Shown piece after piece: positions 23,850 to 35,666 of a stretch of 64,000 nucleotides of DNA. Location of the stretch: positions 29,459,501 to 29,523,500 of the forward strand of contig NC_088920.1 of NCBI RefSeq assembly GCF_038396675.1. Direction: 5' to 3'. Origin of the DNA: Hydra vulgaris (lineage: Eukaryota; Cnidaria; Hydrozoa; Anthoathecata; Hydridae). Both the position numbers and the translations under genes were made by a program. The notes beneath the pieces were generated by a model. It had not been told where the DNA came from and ran no database searches. It saw only the letters and a program-made list of their open reading frames with translations. How positions within the stretch are numbered: the first letter of the stretch is position 1; every line of letters begins with the position of its first letter.

Positions 23850-25370
23850 CTCTATTAAAAATCACTTAAAATTAAGTCCCCAGGAGTCGATTATATTTCT
23901 TGCAAAGTAGTCTCAGATGTTTTTGAGGAGATACGTAATCTAATTTACCAAATATTTAATTCATCAATTTCAACAGGTATTGTACCTGATAAACTAAAAA
24001 TCTCTAAAATTATACTAATTTATAAATCAGGAGAAACCAATTCTTTAAACAATTATAGACCAATCTCTATCCTTTCGGTATTCTCAAAACGCCTAGAACG
24101 AATAATCTATAATAAATTAAATGAATATTTAAAAACCAACAAAATTATCAATAAAGGTCAATATGGTTTTCAAAAGCTACACTCAACTGAGCATGCAATC
24201 CTTGACCTCTCAAATAGGATAAGTAGATCATTTAAAAAAAAAAATTCACATTAGGGATCTTTATTGATTTGTCAAAGACATTTGACACCGTCAACCATGA
24301 GATTTTACAAACAAAAATGAAAAACTATGGTATAAAAAATTAAGCTTTAAATTGGTTTAAAAACTACCTTGATAACAGACAACAGTGTGTTATTATAGAT
24401 AGAAAAAGCAACTCAAATTTACTAAAAACAAAATATGGTGTACCCCAAGGTTCCATTCTTGCTCCTCTTTTGTTTCTTATTCATATAAACGATCTTCGAA
24501 ACGCCCCTAATATCTTTAAAACTATAATGTCAAAGACAATCGAAGACCTCTATGAAAAAACAAATGCTGAACTAAAAAAAGTTAACATATGGTTTAAATC
24601 AAATAAACTGTCACTTAATATAGAAAAAAACTAAGTATATACTATTTCATTCTAATCAACAAATTAAAAAAATACCCCTGAACCTACCAACAATTAATAT
24701 TGAAAATATATCCATCAAAAGAGCTCTGAATACAAAGTTTTTAGGAGTTTTAATTGACGAACACATCTCCTGGAAACCCCACATAAACTACATAAACACA
24801 AAAATATCAAAGAACATAGGTTTACTTTACAAGGCAAGACCATTTTGTCACAAAAAAGTCTCAAACTTATCTACTTCTCATTCATACATAGTTATCTCAT
24901 GTATACCAATATAGCATGGGGCAGTACCCACAAATCTAAATTACAACCACTTTACTTACGTCAAAAACACGCTTCAAGACTAGTATACAACAAAAGCAAA
25001 TTTACTCATGCTCAACCCTTACTGGAACAAATGAACGCACTAAATATATTCCAAATAAATAATTTTCAAAATATACTTTTCATGTTTAAATATAAACTAA
25101 GTCTGGTTCCAGAGCATTTTACAGCACACTTTTTAAAAACAATATAAATAAATACAATACAAGAGCAACAGGCAACTTTAAGATACCTTTTGAAACAACA
25201 AGACTCTCAAAATTCTCAGTTACATATCGTGGTCCCTATTTATTTAACAAATTAGTCTCCAGAAACGAATCACTAATAAACTTAAACAACGAACACTCTC
25301 TGAAAAAAAAGCTAAAATCTACAATAATCAAATTAAACAACTGTAAGGAATTTTTTTAAATTTGAATAAA
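23850..25370 (+). pseudogene. CR1-type LINE, reverse transcriptase region, catalytic box deleted
   Basis: Successive fragments in changing frames read SPGVDYISCKVV, NNYRPISILSVFSKRLERII, GQYGFQKLHSTEHAI, FIDLSKTFDTVNHEIL, YGVPQGSILAPLLFLIHIND, then KFLGVLIDEHISWKPHINYI and the C-terminal region to about 25340. These are the consecutive motifs of a CR1/Jockey-like reverse transcriptase. Between FKTIM (about 24530) and SKTIEDLYEK the expected YADD box and about 15 following residues are missing without a frame change, so this copy could not polymerise. Stops and frameshifts are also present. The 3' end has AAATAAATAAATG at 25365-25380. The upstream endonuclease is absent. Confidence 0.85.
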
Positions 25371-25380
25371 TAAATAAATG

Positions 25381-26421
25381 TAACTTAACTTTTAATACAA
25401 ATCGATATAAAAATAATATTAATAACAAGGTATATATGTAACACGTATATATATACCACGTATGCAACTGATTTTTTATGTGTATTACACGTCTAAGAAA
25501 TAGGTACTCGATGACAAGACTTACTTAAGTCTTCTGCGAGCTTCCTCTGACTACAAATAAGTATTTCTTTTTATTAATCTTACACAAATTTTGTTTTTAT
25601 CATATTTATACACTAACATTATCTTGAAATGCGGTAAATTAACTTATAGTGAAACATCTAAACTCTCCTCCAAAAAATCAAAAAAAGAAAAAGAAGAAAA
25701 AATATTAATTTAGAAACTATGGACATAAACGTATATTCACTAGAATCAGCTTCTTATAACTTAATAAGAAAAACTCAATCATTAGATTATTACAAACACC
25801 CCTAATACAAGCACCCCAATACAAGCACCCCAATCACCATAAACAGCCAAAATAAGCTTAATATCAAAAAAGTTTCAAATCTGAGCGGTTCTCTGTGACA
25901 ATCGTCTTTTTTAAGTTTCCGTATTCTTAGTTTTTATTTTTTTATTGTTATACTTATTTGTATTTAATTTTCTTATTTATATATTGTATGAAGCTAAACA
26001 ATAAATGTAAAATAAAGAACAAAAAAAAATAGTAATAAAAAAAAAAACTATAGATGAATTCAAAAACAAATCTAAACTTAAATCTAAACGGTACTTTAAA
26101 CTTTTGATTCTAAAACAAATTATGTAAACTGAATAATAAAGCTATCTAATTCATCTAATGTCATCATATGAACTTGATAGCTTTAGAGAACAAGATTATT
26201 TTTGATTTGATTGCATAAAGGAGAGACTCTTGCATAGTAATGATTTTATTGTATACAACATAAATGATAATAATGATAATGTTTACATTCAGTCAAAAAA
26301 ACTTGTATGTGGTATTCCAAAGTTTTAAGTTATCATTAATAGGGGTTTAACTTTTATTTCGTTTCATTTTGGGTCATCTTGCAGTATTCTTATTCTACTA
26401 TCAAGAAAGACATCATCACAT
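25381..26421. other. AT-rich stretch between LINEs
   Basis: No gene was seen. TACAAGCACCCC is repeated at 25805-25835. The segment 25985-26045 has AATAAATGTAAAATAAAG followed by an A-rich run, which looks like the 3' end of a retroposed transcript on the plus strand. Confidence 0.35.
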
Positions 26422-26777
26422 CAGGGCCGTCCACAAGATATATGAACCTTTTTTTTTTTTTGTCTTTGTACACAATATTGTTTTCCATTATTCTGGAGGG
26501 TAAAATGTCAGAAACTATTTTATTTTTACTAATAATATACCAAGAGATCTGAATGGAGTGGGGGTGACGTAATTGTTTTTTGCCGACTAAGGCCTAGAAA
26601 AAATATTTTGCCTACTAAGATCTTAAAAAGAAGAAAAAAAAAGTCCTCATTGGCTAACATTTGCCGATTGTCAAAAACAGAGCTAATTTTGCCGACTTTA
26701 GCGTCAAAATAAATAACTAATTTTTGAATATAATTTTCGTTTACTTAATTTTCTCGGCCTCCCTCGGGACGGCCCTG
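26422..26777. mobile_element. 356-bp hAT-like MITE
   Basis: The element starts CAGGGCCGTCC and ends with the exact inverse GGACGGCCCTG. It is flanked by a 7-bp direct repeat ATCACAT at 26415-26421 and 26778-26784. The CAGGGCCG ends are typical of hAT elements, which normally make 8-bp duplications, so one base may have been lost. The interior repeats short motifs around GCCGAC/TAAGATC but has no transposase. It sits immediately upstream of the recognisable LINE sequence and probably inserted into it. Confidence 0.7.
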
Positions 26778-26784
26778 ATCACAT

Positions 26785-29700
26785 TGTATGTATTGGACAA
26801 TCTTTGATGAAATCATACTCTTCTTCAACATAATGTTATTCCAACGATAAATAAGCCAACCAGAATTACTAAAAGTATTTGTGTCATCACCAGATTTACT
26901 CTTCTACACTACTAAACAATATAATCACCAACAATTTTTATAAAAACCCTATTTATACTGGTATAATTAAGATAGACTTATCAGATCATTTTGCTACATT
27001 TCTAATTACTAAAAATATTACAATTAACAATAAGCCTTCGAAAACTATTATATACAAGAGGCAGATCAATGAAAACTCCATACAACAATTCCAAGACTTT
27101 TTAAAATATAAAATTGATTGGGACCTTATACAAAAATCAAGTGAGGCAAACAATGCCTACGAACTATTTCTTCATCATTTTTGTAATCAAAATGAAAATG
27201 CGTTTCCTGAGAAAAAAACTGTTATAAATACCAAGTCGCTCCTATGTCCTTGGATGTCTAAGGGCCTACTAAAATCCTCGAAGGAAAAAAAAAAGTTGTA
27301 TGAAAAGTTCTTAAAAAATAAAACATATAAAAATGGAACAAACTATAAACATTATAAAAATATATTTGAAAAAACTAAAAAAAATTCCAAAAAACTTTAT
27401 TACTCAAAGTTGTTAGAAATAACTAACGGAAAATTCAAATAAAAAAAAAAAATAAAAAAAAAAAGAAACACTAAAAAGATGTGGACGGTAATTAAAGAAA
27501 TTATTGGCAATTCAAAAAATTATGAAAAAAATAATCTGCCCAAAAAAATTTTAGTAGATGGTAAATTTATATACGATAAAGCTATAATTGCTGAAAATTT
27601 GTGCAGCTTCTTTCTTAATATTGGGCCTAACTTAGCTGAAAAAATTCCGTCAAGTTCTTCTTCATATGATTTATATTTAAAAACCTATGATAAAGTAATG
27701 GATGAATCTAAACTAGATGTTTATGAGTTGCGATCTGCTCTAGATAGTCTTAAAAACAACACTAGTGCAGGTTTTGATCAAATTAGCGTGCATGTTGTAA
27801 AATCAGTTTTTAATATTATAGAATCCTCTCTATATCATATTTTTGATCTTTCTATTAAATCAGGTACAGTTCCAGAAATTCTAAAAATTGCACGAGTATC
27901 ACCTATTTTTAAATCTGGTGATGACACAAATACTTCAAATTATAGACCAATATCGGTTCTACCATGCTTTTCTAAGTTACTCGAACGCATAATGTATAAT
28001 AGGTTTTATAGCTACTTAACGGTAAACAACATGTTGTTCAACAAGCAATTTGGTTTTTAAAAAAATCAGCAACCGATCACGCTTTGACCGAGCTAGTAAC
28101 CCATGTTACAAATGCCTTCAGTGATGATTTTTTGACATTTGGAGTTTTTATTGATCTGTCTAAAGCCTTTGACACCGTCAATCATGTCATTCTTCTTAAA
28201 AAACTTGAACATTATGGAATAAAAAAAAAATAACTTACTTTGATTTAAAGAATATTTATCAAGCAGAAAACAGTTTATACAATATGAAACAGGTAAAACG
28301 TCCGAAAATATATTGACATGCGGAGTTCCTCAAGGCTCGATTTTAGGACCGCTATTATTTTCACTTTATATAAATGATTTATCTTTTACATCAAACTTAT
28401 TAAATTTTATTTTATTTGCGGATGACTCCAACCTGTTTTATTCACATAGGGATATTAAAACGCTTTTTACAGTGCTTAATGAAGAGTTAAACAAAGTAAA
28501 CGAATGGTTTACATGTAATAAACTATCGCTTAACGTAACAAAAACTAAGTATTTAGTAAGTAATTAGTAAAAACTAACTATTCCATAAACAAAATAAAAC
28601 AGATAATCTTCCCTTAAAACTACCTAATCTGAAAATAAATTAAATATTACTAGACAAACATTTGTAAATTTCTTAGGTGTTATTTTTGATGAAAATTTAT
28701 CTTGGAAGACTCATATAAGCTCTCTGGAAAGAAAACTTTCAAGAAATATTGCAATAATGTATAAAGCAAAACCATTCTTAAACATTAGGTCATTAAAAAA
28801 TTTATACTTTTCTTTAATGCGTAGTTATTTAACTTACGGAAATATTGTATGGGTAAGCCCAAATTACACAAAGTTGAAAAAAAATTATTCAAAACAAAAA
28901 CATGCTTGCCGAATTGTATTTGGAGCAACAAGAAATGTGCCTTGCGAGCCACTTCTAAGTAAGCTTGGATCATTAAACGTGTACAAAATTAATATATATT
29001 TAGTCTTACAATTCATGTATAAAATAAAACACTAACTATCTCCAATAATATTTAATCAATATTTTAGTAAAATAAGCCATAAATACCCCACAAGATTTTC
29101 CGGAAACAATTTTGTAACTCAGTTTGTTCATGAAAAAAAACAGTTTGTTCATAATAAAAACAAACACTTCCGCAATTCAAAGCTAATTTAAAATATCATT
29201 TAGTAAATATGAATTTTAATAATCTAAATATTGCCAGTCTTTTTTAGAAGTTATCAAAATAAATTTATAATGATAAATTAACTAAAACAACTTTAACATG
29301 TTAACTACCAAAAAACTAAAAATAATTAGAAGATCAGCTATTATTATTAAGAATATCAATGTCTTTATCTCACTTCTTCAAAAATGTTTACTTTTGAATA
29401 TTTAGTCTTGAAGTTTAAAAGGTTTTATTTCTTGTTTAATTTAATCTAAACAAGCAGTACCTTTTTGTAAATTATCTTATATTTATTTTACTTTGACAAT
29501 TTTATATATTTTATGTTGTTGTGAATGGAATTTTATTCATTTTATTATAAAAACGACAATACGAGGCAACGTGTATATATATGTATGTGTGTATGTGTCA
29601 TATGCGAATGTATGTATGAATATACACATATATATTTATAGATTTTATATATTTCTTAACTAAGTTTACTTTTAATTTGTTAGCACTTTTTTGTTTCTTA

Positions 29701-29885
29701 ACTTCTTATACTTGACGTTTGTAAAGATTTTTTAATATTTTAAGAACTTGTAAAATACGATTGTAATGGGGCTCGGTGATAAGGCTAATTGATGCCTTCT
29801 TCTTGCTCCAGCCATTTCCTTTTGTTATATTTGTACGTTGTATATATTCTTAACGGCGAAAATAAATGAAACTACTACTACTTAA
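26785..29885 (+). pseudogene. CR1-type LINE with partial endonuclease, reverse transcriptase and 3' end
   Basis: The C-terminal endonuclease region is recognisable (PTINKPTRITK, IIKIDLSDHFATFLITKN at about 26850-27000). It is followed by a linker frame to 27442, disrupted by A-runs. The reverse transcriptase then covers TSAGFDQISVHVVKS, TSNYRPISVLPCFSKLLERI, a stop in QFGF-x-KNQQ at 28060, [33 protein letters not shown] and FADDSNLF, the catalytic box, which is intact at about 28420. The C-terminal part runs from FLGVIFDENLSWKTH to about 29200. The 3' untranslated part probably extends to the ACTACTACT tail at 29872-29885. Several stops and frameshifts make it inactive. Confidence 0.8.
29560..29645. 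repeat. Alternating TATG/TATA stretch in the LINE 3' region
   Basis: Short imperfect run of ATATGT and TGTATG units. Too short and degenerate to be compared with the array at 14.5 kb. Confidence 0.6.
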
Positions 29886-30013
29886 AAAATTAAAAATGTT
29901 TGCCATTAAAAAATTGTATTACTCGAACATATGTTCGAGGATATGGGGATATGACTCGACGATGATGAAGATATGTCTCAAAAGAAAGTTTGTGATTTTA
30001 CTTACCTCCTGAT

Positions 30014-30325
30014 ATAATTATTCGAACAATTGAAAATTTTGCTATATTCAGGACTCTGTACATTTCTAATGACTATAAGTTACCAAATATTAGAACTTTG
30101 ACAAGAATCACTTCAAAAGTTTGATCATAAGATAGTATGGAATTTTAAAAAAATTTAATAAAGAGTATTAAAAAAACACAACATAAATGTTTATTGCAGG
30201 CTGATGAAATTTAAATTAAATCCACATTAACTTATCAAGGTGGTGTATTATTTGGAAATTGTGCAGATCAAACTGGTGTCCTTGCTAAAACCATGGTTGG
30301 CTATAATGGTGAAATGTTTATTTGA
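30014..30325 (+). pseudogene. P-element/THAP9-like transposase, first fragment
   Basis: With stops and shifts it reads PPDIIIRTIENFAIFRTLYI, then CLLQADEI followed by STLTYQGGVLFGNCADQTGV and AKTMVGYNG. The ADEI position corresponds to the first acidic residue of the RNase H-like catalytic core in P-type transposases. The fragment is interrupted at 30326 by a minus-strand LINE and continues at 31634. The N-terminal THAP domain is not seen. Confidence 0.65.
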
Positions 30326-31633
30326 TTTTTTTTTTTTTTTTTTTTATTTATTTAACTTTTATTTCGCTGATTAAACAATATTACAATTTTTCATATAAAA
30401 TAAATAACATCGTAAACATAAAAAAACATTTATAAAAAACGTTTTTAATCTTTTTAATTTATAGTATATACTATTATAATCAGTCAGGGACTCAAAGAAG
30501 AATGATGCGTTTATCATCACAACCTTTTCATAGAGCCCCTTTAGTCACTATTGAAATAAAAATAAAAAAACACTTTAATTTTTAAAGAAAAATAAAAAAT
30601 TTAATAAAATTAAAACACAAGAAGAAAAAAAATAAAAATAAATAAGAAGAAAAAATACAAAAAAATCTGAAAACAAATACTGTAAACTATAATATATATG
30701 TCAGGAATTAAGGAGATGCATTTTAGTTTGTTGTTTAAACGATGAAATGCTTTTTAGGTCTTTAATATTTTTATTTTGGAAACGATTCCATATTGATGGA
30801 CCTCGGTTTGTAATTAGAAAACTTGACTGTTGTGATTTAATTTTTCTTAGTTGATAGTCGTTCCTGGTATTTGAACGCAGATTATATTTTTCAGAAAATG
30901 ATATAAGAAAGTTATCTGAAAAAACGCTTGGTAGAAGATTGTTTTTATATTTATACATAAAAATTATTATCTGTAATGTGTTAAGTTTCTCAATATCTAG
31001 AACCATCATGCTTTTCATCACTGGGGCCGGGTTTACTAACCTATTTAAATAATTAATTGCTTTGCATGCATGGTTTTGCAGACTTTGCAATTTTAGCAAT
31101 TTGGTTTTATGGGTGCTGGCCCATACAATATTTGCGTACAAAAGCTGACTATGTACAAGACTAAAGTAAAGCATATTACGTGATTTACTATCGAGAAAAA
31201 GTCTTGACTTATACAAAACACCTATTACAGAGGACACCTTTGTTTCAAGAAGACCAATATGGTTTCTCCATGACAAATTTTCATCAAAAAGTACTCCCAA
31301 AAATTGTGTGCATTTGTCACGTTTAATTTGATTTTTATTAATAAACAGTGTAGGCAGCTTTAACGGAAGATTAATTGATTGTTTTTTTTTATGAAATAGA
31401 GTAAAGCTAGTTTTTTTACAATTTTGGGATAATTTATTTGGTATGAACCAGAGGTTGAAATTTTCGAGTTCAATATTCATAGTTTCAAACAAAGTCTTTG
31501 CATCAGGATGATTAAAAAATAAATTTGTATCGTCAGCGTTCATAATAGTAGGTATTTTTTGGGAGGCTTTATGCATATCGTTAATATATATTAAAAACAA
31601 TAATGGACCTAGGATTGAACCCTGAGGAACTGA
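30326..31633 (-). mobile_element. 5'-truncated CR1-type LINE copy 1, minus strand
   Basis: The open frame at 30701-31600 gives the polymerase palm to C-terminus: FLIYINDMHKASQKIPTI, then NADDTNLFFNHPDAKTLFET, GVLFDENLSWRNHIGLLETK and so on to the stop at 30701. The catalytic box is NADD, a change from YADD that should abolish polymerase activity. About 370 bp of 3' untranslated sequence follow to a T-rich border at 30326 (poly-A/TAAA tail on the minus strand). The copy stops abruptly at 31633, inside GVPQGS, where the host P-like transposase resumes. It is nearly identical to the copy at 40571-42080. Confidence 0.88.
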
Positions 31634-32430
31634 TGAACCAGAGTTTCTAGTAAAAATGATTTCAGTTAATCACTAAGATTCTGCCTTTTTTTTAAACAAT
31701 ACAAACCAATTATTGAAATAATTAAGAATCAAACCAATCCAAAACTGTTAAAAATTATTACTGATGGAAATAATGTAAATCAAAACTTTTTTAAATGATA
31801 AATAAAATTGAAATCTTTATGAGTTAGAACCTGATAATTTTTTAAAACTAGCAATTTAAATGAAGTTTCCATCTCTCGAAAACTGATTGAGCGACAGAAA
31901 GCTGACAACTGTTTACGAGTTTTTTGCGATGAAACGAATGCTGCACTTAAAAATCATACATCCATTAAAAAAGATGAAGTTATTGAAACCAACAAATTTA
32001 TTTCTATATTTTAAAGTTTTTGGAAAATTTGTAATGTGAAAGGTGTTGGAGCAGGTATTCGTTATAAAGACGATTATCGTTCAGTTATAAGATCAAACGC
32101 AGATAAAAATCTGCTATTCTTTTTAGATGTGGCAGATATGGTTGAATAAATAAAAAAGTCAGACCCAAAACGTATTATGCAGCTTATAAAAAATACCTCT
32201 GAATGTATTTCTCTTGTGTGTAGGGAGTTAGTCAACATTGCAAGGTATCTTTTGGATTGTGGAAATGACTATATTATCCTGGTGTAGTTTATAACTGATC
32301 CATTAAAAAAAATTTTAGCCAGCTTCGCCAGGGTTCTGAAGGAACCTATTTTATTACTGCTCAATTTGTCATCGAAAAAGTTAAAATTCAACATCCAAAA
32401 CTTTCTCTGCAGTTAGAAATGAATAGTTGA
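31634..32430 (+). pseudogene. P-element/THAP9-like transposase, second fragment
   Basis: After the LINE the frame resumes with EPEFLVKMISVN and DSAF, then IITDGNNVNQNFF. A middle region follows (RVFCDETNAALKNHTSIKKD, VGAGIRYKDDYRSVIRSNAD, PKRIMQLIKNTSECISLVCR). It ends with TDPLKK and LRQGSEGTYFITAQFVIEKV near 32310-32400. The last motif (DPL...F..LRQGS.GTYFI) is typical of the C-terminal region of P-type transposases. There are several stop codons and shifts. With the fragment at 30014 this is one transposase split by a later LINE. Confidence 0.75.
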
Positions 32431-33660
32431 TTGTACCAATGGTCATCCCCCTAATAATTGTTTTCGAAGTTTAAATGAGCAATAGTGTGAAACTTTTGAT
32501 AACTTGAGTATAAAGCTCAAGCAGAATCGTTACTTTCAGTTCTCTACATCTCGTTATTTTCCTTGGAGCTCTTGTTATTTCCTTTGGCATATTTTGTTTG
32601 GTTTTGTTTGAACAGTTATTAGATACATTTTGTCGAACATTTTTGATGAAGCAATTTTTATCTGTATTGATACAATTTCAATTTGGTATTTATGACCGAC
32701 AGTGCCGCACTTTAGCAAATATATTTCCAAAAATTCTATATTTCCAAAAATTTATAATAAAATCTCCAAGACGCTCCAGGAAAAATGTTTTAAAACTGTC
32801 ATGACAATTAGTCTTTATTTAAATTTTATTATTTTATATAAGAAATATATTACAGTATGTCAACTTTATTGTAGTTTTACTTTTAAGACAGTTCTTATAT
32901 ACTGTTAATATTATAGTTATTCTGCTCTCCTTGTCCGCACCGCTTCACTCAGCCTCTAGTCATTAAAAAATTCGGCGCGTTATCAATATGACAACGTTCC
33001 ATTTTAATTAGTTTTAAACTAATCAACTTAGAACGGAAGTCTTTCTTTAGATGTTTTTATCTTTTTTAACAGAAGTTATACGTCATTTTGTCCCCGATTG
33101 AATTAAATTTTTGTGATTCGTTACCAGGTTTATAGTTAATAGTACTAGACCTGTGGTTGCACGAGTGTTGTAAGCGTATTTACTAGTTGACTTTTTCATG
33201 AACTAATATACTATACTACTAATATACTACTTCTATGTACTAATATACCAATATAATATTCAGAAACCTTTTTTTTGAGTAAAAGTATAATTTGTTTTCT
33301 GTGTAAAGTTTCGGGTAAAACTTTATCGTACTCTAGAATATTGAAATATTGAATAATATATATTGTAATATAATATAACAATATTGCATATTGTAATATA
33401 TAATATAATATATATAATACTGTAATATCTTGAATCTTGGCTGTAATACTTTTTTTGTAAAATCGTATCCATATATATTGCACTAGTGAAGTATTTGTCT
33501 ATCTGCGATTGATAAATTTATACTCGATTTCCGTAAAACTATCGCTCCAACATGTACTTTTCTTATATTAATTTAATATTGAAAGATAAAACAACAAAAT
33601 ACCTGATTTAGATCTTTGTAATAAGAAAGTTTTAAGACATTTTATAGACAGTATATATGC
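32431..33660. other. AT-rich intergenic stretch downstream of stathmin
   Basis: No gene was seen. The stretch 33230-33430 is built of ATATAATATTG-like units that can pair with themselves. The short predicted frames at 32598-32908 and 33211-33483 are low-complexity. Confidence 0.4.
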
Positions 33661-33665
33661 TACAA

Positions 33666-33671
33666 TTTATT
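33666..33671 (-). promoter_or_regulatory. Candidate poly(A) signal of the stathmin gene
   Basis: AATAAA on the minus strand, 67 bp after the stathmin stop codon. The distance is suitable, but the hexamer is common in this AT-rich DNA. Confidence 0.4.
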
Positions 33672-33737
33672 TTCAATATCCCCGTTTTATGTCAACAGTA
33701 TATAAACACATCTAAAAAACTATAAAAATTAGAAACT

Positions 33738-33935
33738 TTAAGTTTGTCGAGCACCTTCTTTGAGAGCAGCTCGTCGTTTTGCTTCATCAACGTGTTTACC
33801 GCACTTTTCTTTGATTTCTGTTAAATGACTCATTCGTTTTTCTTCCGCTTCTGTCAAACTTAACTTCACTCGCTCATCTAGTTCTTCAAGCTTTTCTTCA
33901 AGCTTTTTTTGATTTTCGGCTCGAAGCATTTCACC
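33738..33935 (-). CDS. stmn: Stathmin-domain protein, coding exon 5 (C-terminal)
   Basis: The exon begins after TATGCTTAG and encodes 65 residues (GEMLRAENQKKLEEKLEELD and on to KEGARQT), then TAA. The composition is the charged alpha-helix of the stathmin domain, with repeats of the type EEKRMSHLTEIKEKCGKHVD. Stathmins bind two tubulin dimers along one long helix and promote microtubule depolymerisation in the cytosol. Phase 0 at the acceptor agrees with the preceding exon. Confidence 0.85.
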   Translation of the reverse strand, partial: GEMLRAENQKKLEEKLEELDERVKLSLTEAEEKRMSHLTEIKEKCGKHVDEAKRRAALKEGARQT

Positions 33936-34416
33936 CTAAGCATAAGAATTTATATATTAAAAAGAAATAATACATAATTGGTGCACAATAATGCCTACAT
34001 ACTTTGTAAGCAGGAGTTGATTAAAATTTGTAATTGCAACTACATTTTATACTTTATTATAAAAAATAGTTTTTTAAAACGACTCATTGGCAATTTTATT
34101 GGCACGCGTTGTTCGGTAAACGATAAACGTTATTTGAACATTTTAAACAACAAATATTAATCCAATTTTTATGCTTGTTTTTCAAGTGCGAAATATTTTT
34201 ACTTTATATAGAGATAAATTATTTTGTAAGTAAAATTAATGCAAATTGCAACATTTAAAAAACTTTTAATTTATAAAAAATGCGTTTTTAAAACGTTTTC
34301 AGTTTTTGAAAACTTTAGACTTTTTTTTAAGTTTTTTACTTTACAAAACAAAGCAAATTAAACGTTAACAATTAAATTTTTTTTTATCAAAAAAGTAACG
34401 ATTAAAAGAGAATTAC

Positions 34417-34567
34417 TTTTATAAGGTCTTGCCGAGCTTTATCAACGATGATTTTCATAGCTGCTTCACGATTTTCTTCAGCTAGTTTTAATTGAGATAA
34501 TTTTAATTCGGCTTGATACCTTTTTAATTCAAGGTTCTCCTCATGTAACTTTTTCACCTCGATCGCT
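34417..34567 (-). CDS. stmn: Stathmin-domain protein, coding exon 4
   Basis: The exon follows the acceptor ATTCTAG and ends at AAAA/GTAATT. After joining the two bases left from exon 3 it reads RAIEVKKLHEENLELKRYQA and continues to KIIVDKARQDLIK. The sequence is uninterrupted charged helix. It is too fragmented by introns to give a long open frame by itself, but both splice signals and phases (2 in, 0 out) agree with the neighbours. Confidence 0.8.
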
Positions 34568-34741
34568 CTAGAATAACAATTATGTAAGTTAACGAAAAAA
34601 AAGCGTTTTTGTGGGTTGCGAAAAAAACAACAACTAAAAGCAACTTCTCAAACCCTAAAGGGTTATTTTAAGATTTAGATTATAACTCAACTTTTTGTAA
34701 TAAAGTTTAAGAGATGATTGCTTGTAAAAAAAAATATCTAC

Positions 34742-34938
34742 CTCATTTCTCTTATTTTTTGTTTCTCTTCCATTTCTTTTCTCTGTTGAGTGAGAAGTTC
34801 TTCAGCAGTGAGAAACTTTTTTTGCACTTTATCACTTGCTTGTTTTTGATGGTGTTCGTTGAATTCTAGGACCGTTCGTTTCATGTGTTGGAGTTTGTCA
34901 TGAGTAGTTTGCCGTTGTTTTTTTTCATCCAATATATG
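34742..34938 (-). CDS. stmn: Stathmin-domain protein, coding exon 3
   Basis: The exon starts after AATATTCAG and ends at ATGAG/GTAGAT. It encodes HILDEKKQRQTTHDKLQHMK and on to EEKQKIREM. This continues the helix that started in exon 2 (EILEKLRSAEERKK). In vertebrate stathmin the corresponding sequence is LEAAEERRKSHEAE and onward. The phase is 0 at the start and 2 at the end. Confidence 0.82.
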
Positions 34939-35328
34939 CTGAATATTAATTAAAACTTTATAAAACAAACGAAAAAAAACTTTTTGGAATGTAACGCGAT
35001 TTAAAAGCTGTGACAACGCCAAAAAAAAGTAGAGCTACTAACGAAACTAGAAAAATCCAAAATAAAAAAATTCTGAAATGTTTTGAACTCTTTTTTTAAA
35101 AAAAAATTTATGCTAAAACTTATGTTCGTGAACATCAAATAATGTAGAAAAAATTTGAATTTTAAAACTTTTTTTTATAAAATCGCAGTGTTAAGCGATG
35201 ATTAAGAATATAATTAAAATATTATTTAATTGCAAAAAAATGAAACGGAAAAAAAAAAATTGAATTATAAATTCAAATACAATAAATAAATTAAAAGCAT
35301 ATTACTGAAAAATGTATATCTTGTTTAC

Positions 35329-35471
35329 CTTTTTTCTTTCTTCGGCACTCCGTAATTTTTCTAAGATTTCAGGAGTAGACAATGGTGTTGGGGAATAAGC
35401 TGGCATAACTTTTGAAGAGACGGGTTCTTTTAACAATATATCAAAAGCCAATCCATTTGGCGATTCTTGAA
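35329..35471 (-). CDS. stmn: Stathmin-domain protein, coding exon 2 (start of the stathmin domain)
   Basis: After the acceptor TTATTTTTAG it reads QESPNGLAFDILLKEP, a good match to the GQAFELILSPRS cap motif that binds the end of an alpha-tubulin. A serine/proline linker with possible proline-directed phosphorylation sites follows (YSPTPLSTPEILEKL), then the start of the long helix (SAEERKK). The donor is AAAAAG/GTAAAC. This is the most diagnostic exon of the gene. Confidence 0.88.
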
Positions 35472-35617
35472 CTAAAAATAATTGACCGACTGTTGCACAC
35501 ACTTATTTCGTAACAACTATTTATTTATTTTATTTATCAAGAAAAACGTCAGCCATAGTTATCAACTAAAGAATTTACAGTTTTTTTTACTAATAATTAT
35601 CATTATAAACCAATAAC

Positions 35618-35666
35618 CGTGTGCAGTAGAGAGTTGCAGGGGAGTTACAGGAGCCATTGTCGCCAT
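35618..35666 (-). CDS. stmn: Stathmin-domain protein, probable first coding exon
   Basis: ATG GCG ACA ATG GCT starts MATMAPVTPLQLSTAH, followed by one base before a GT donor (G/GTTATT, a weak match to consensus). That one base plus TT of exon 2 gives V, so the frame runs into QESPNG without a shift. An acceptor-like CTTATTTTAG lies about 20 bp upstream of the ATG, so a separate 5' untranslated exon is likely. No membrane-anchoring cysteines of the SCG10/SCLIP type are present, so the product should be cytosolic. The full model is about 245 residues, longer than the 149 of mammalian stathmin. Confidence 0.65.
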
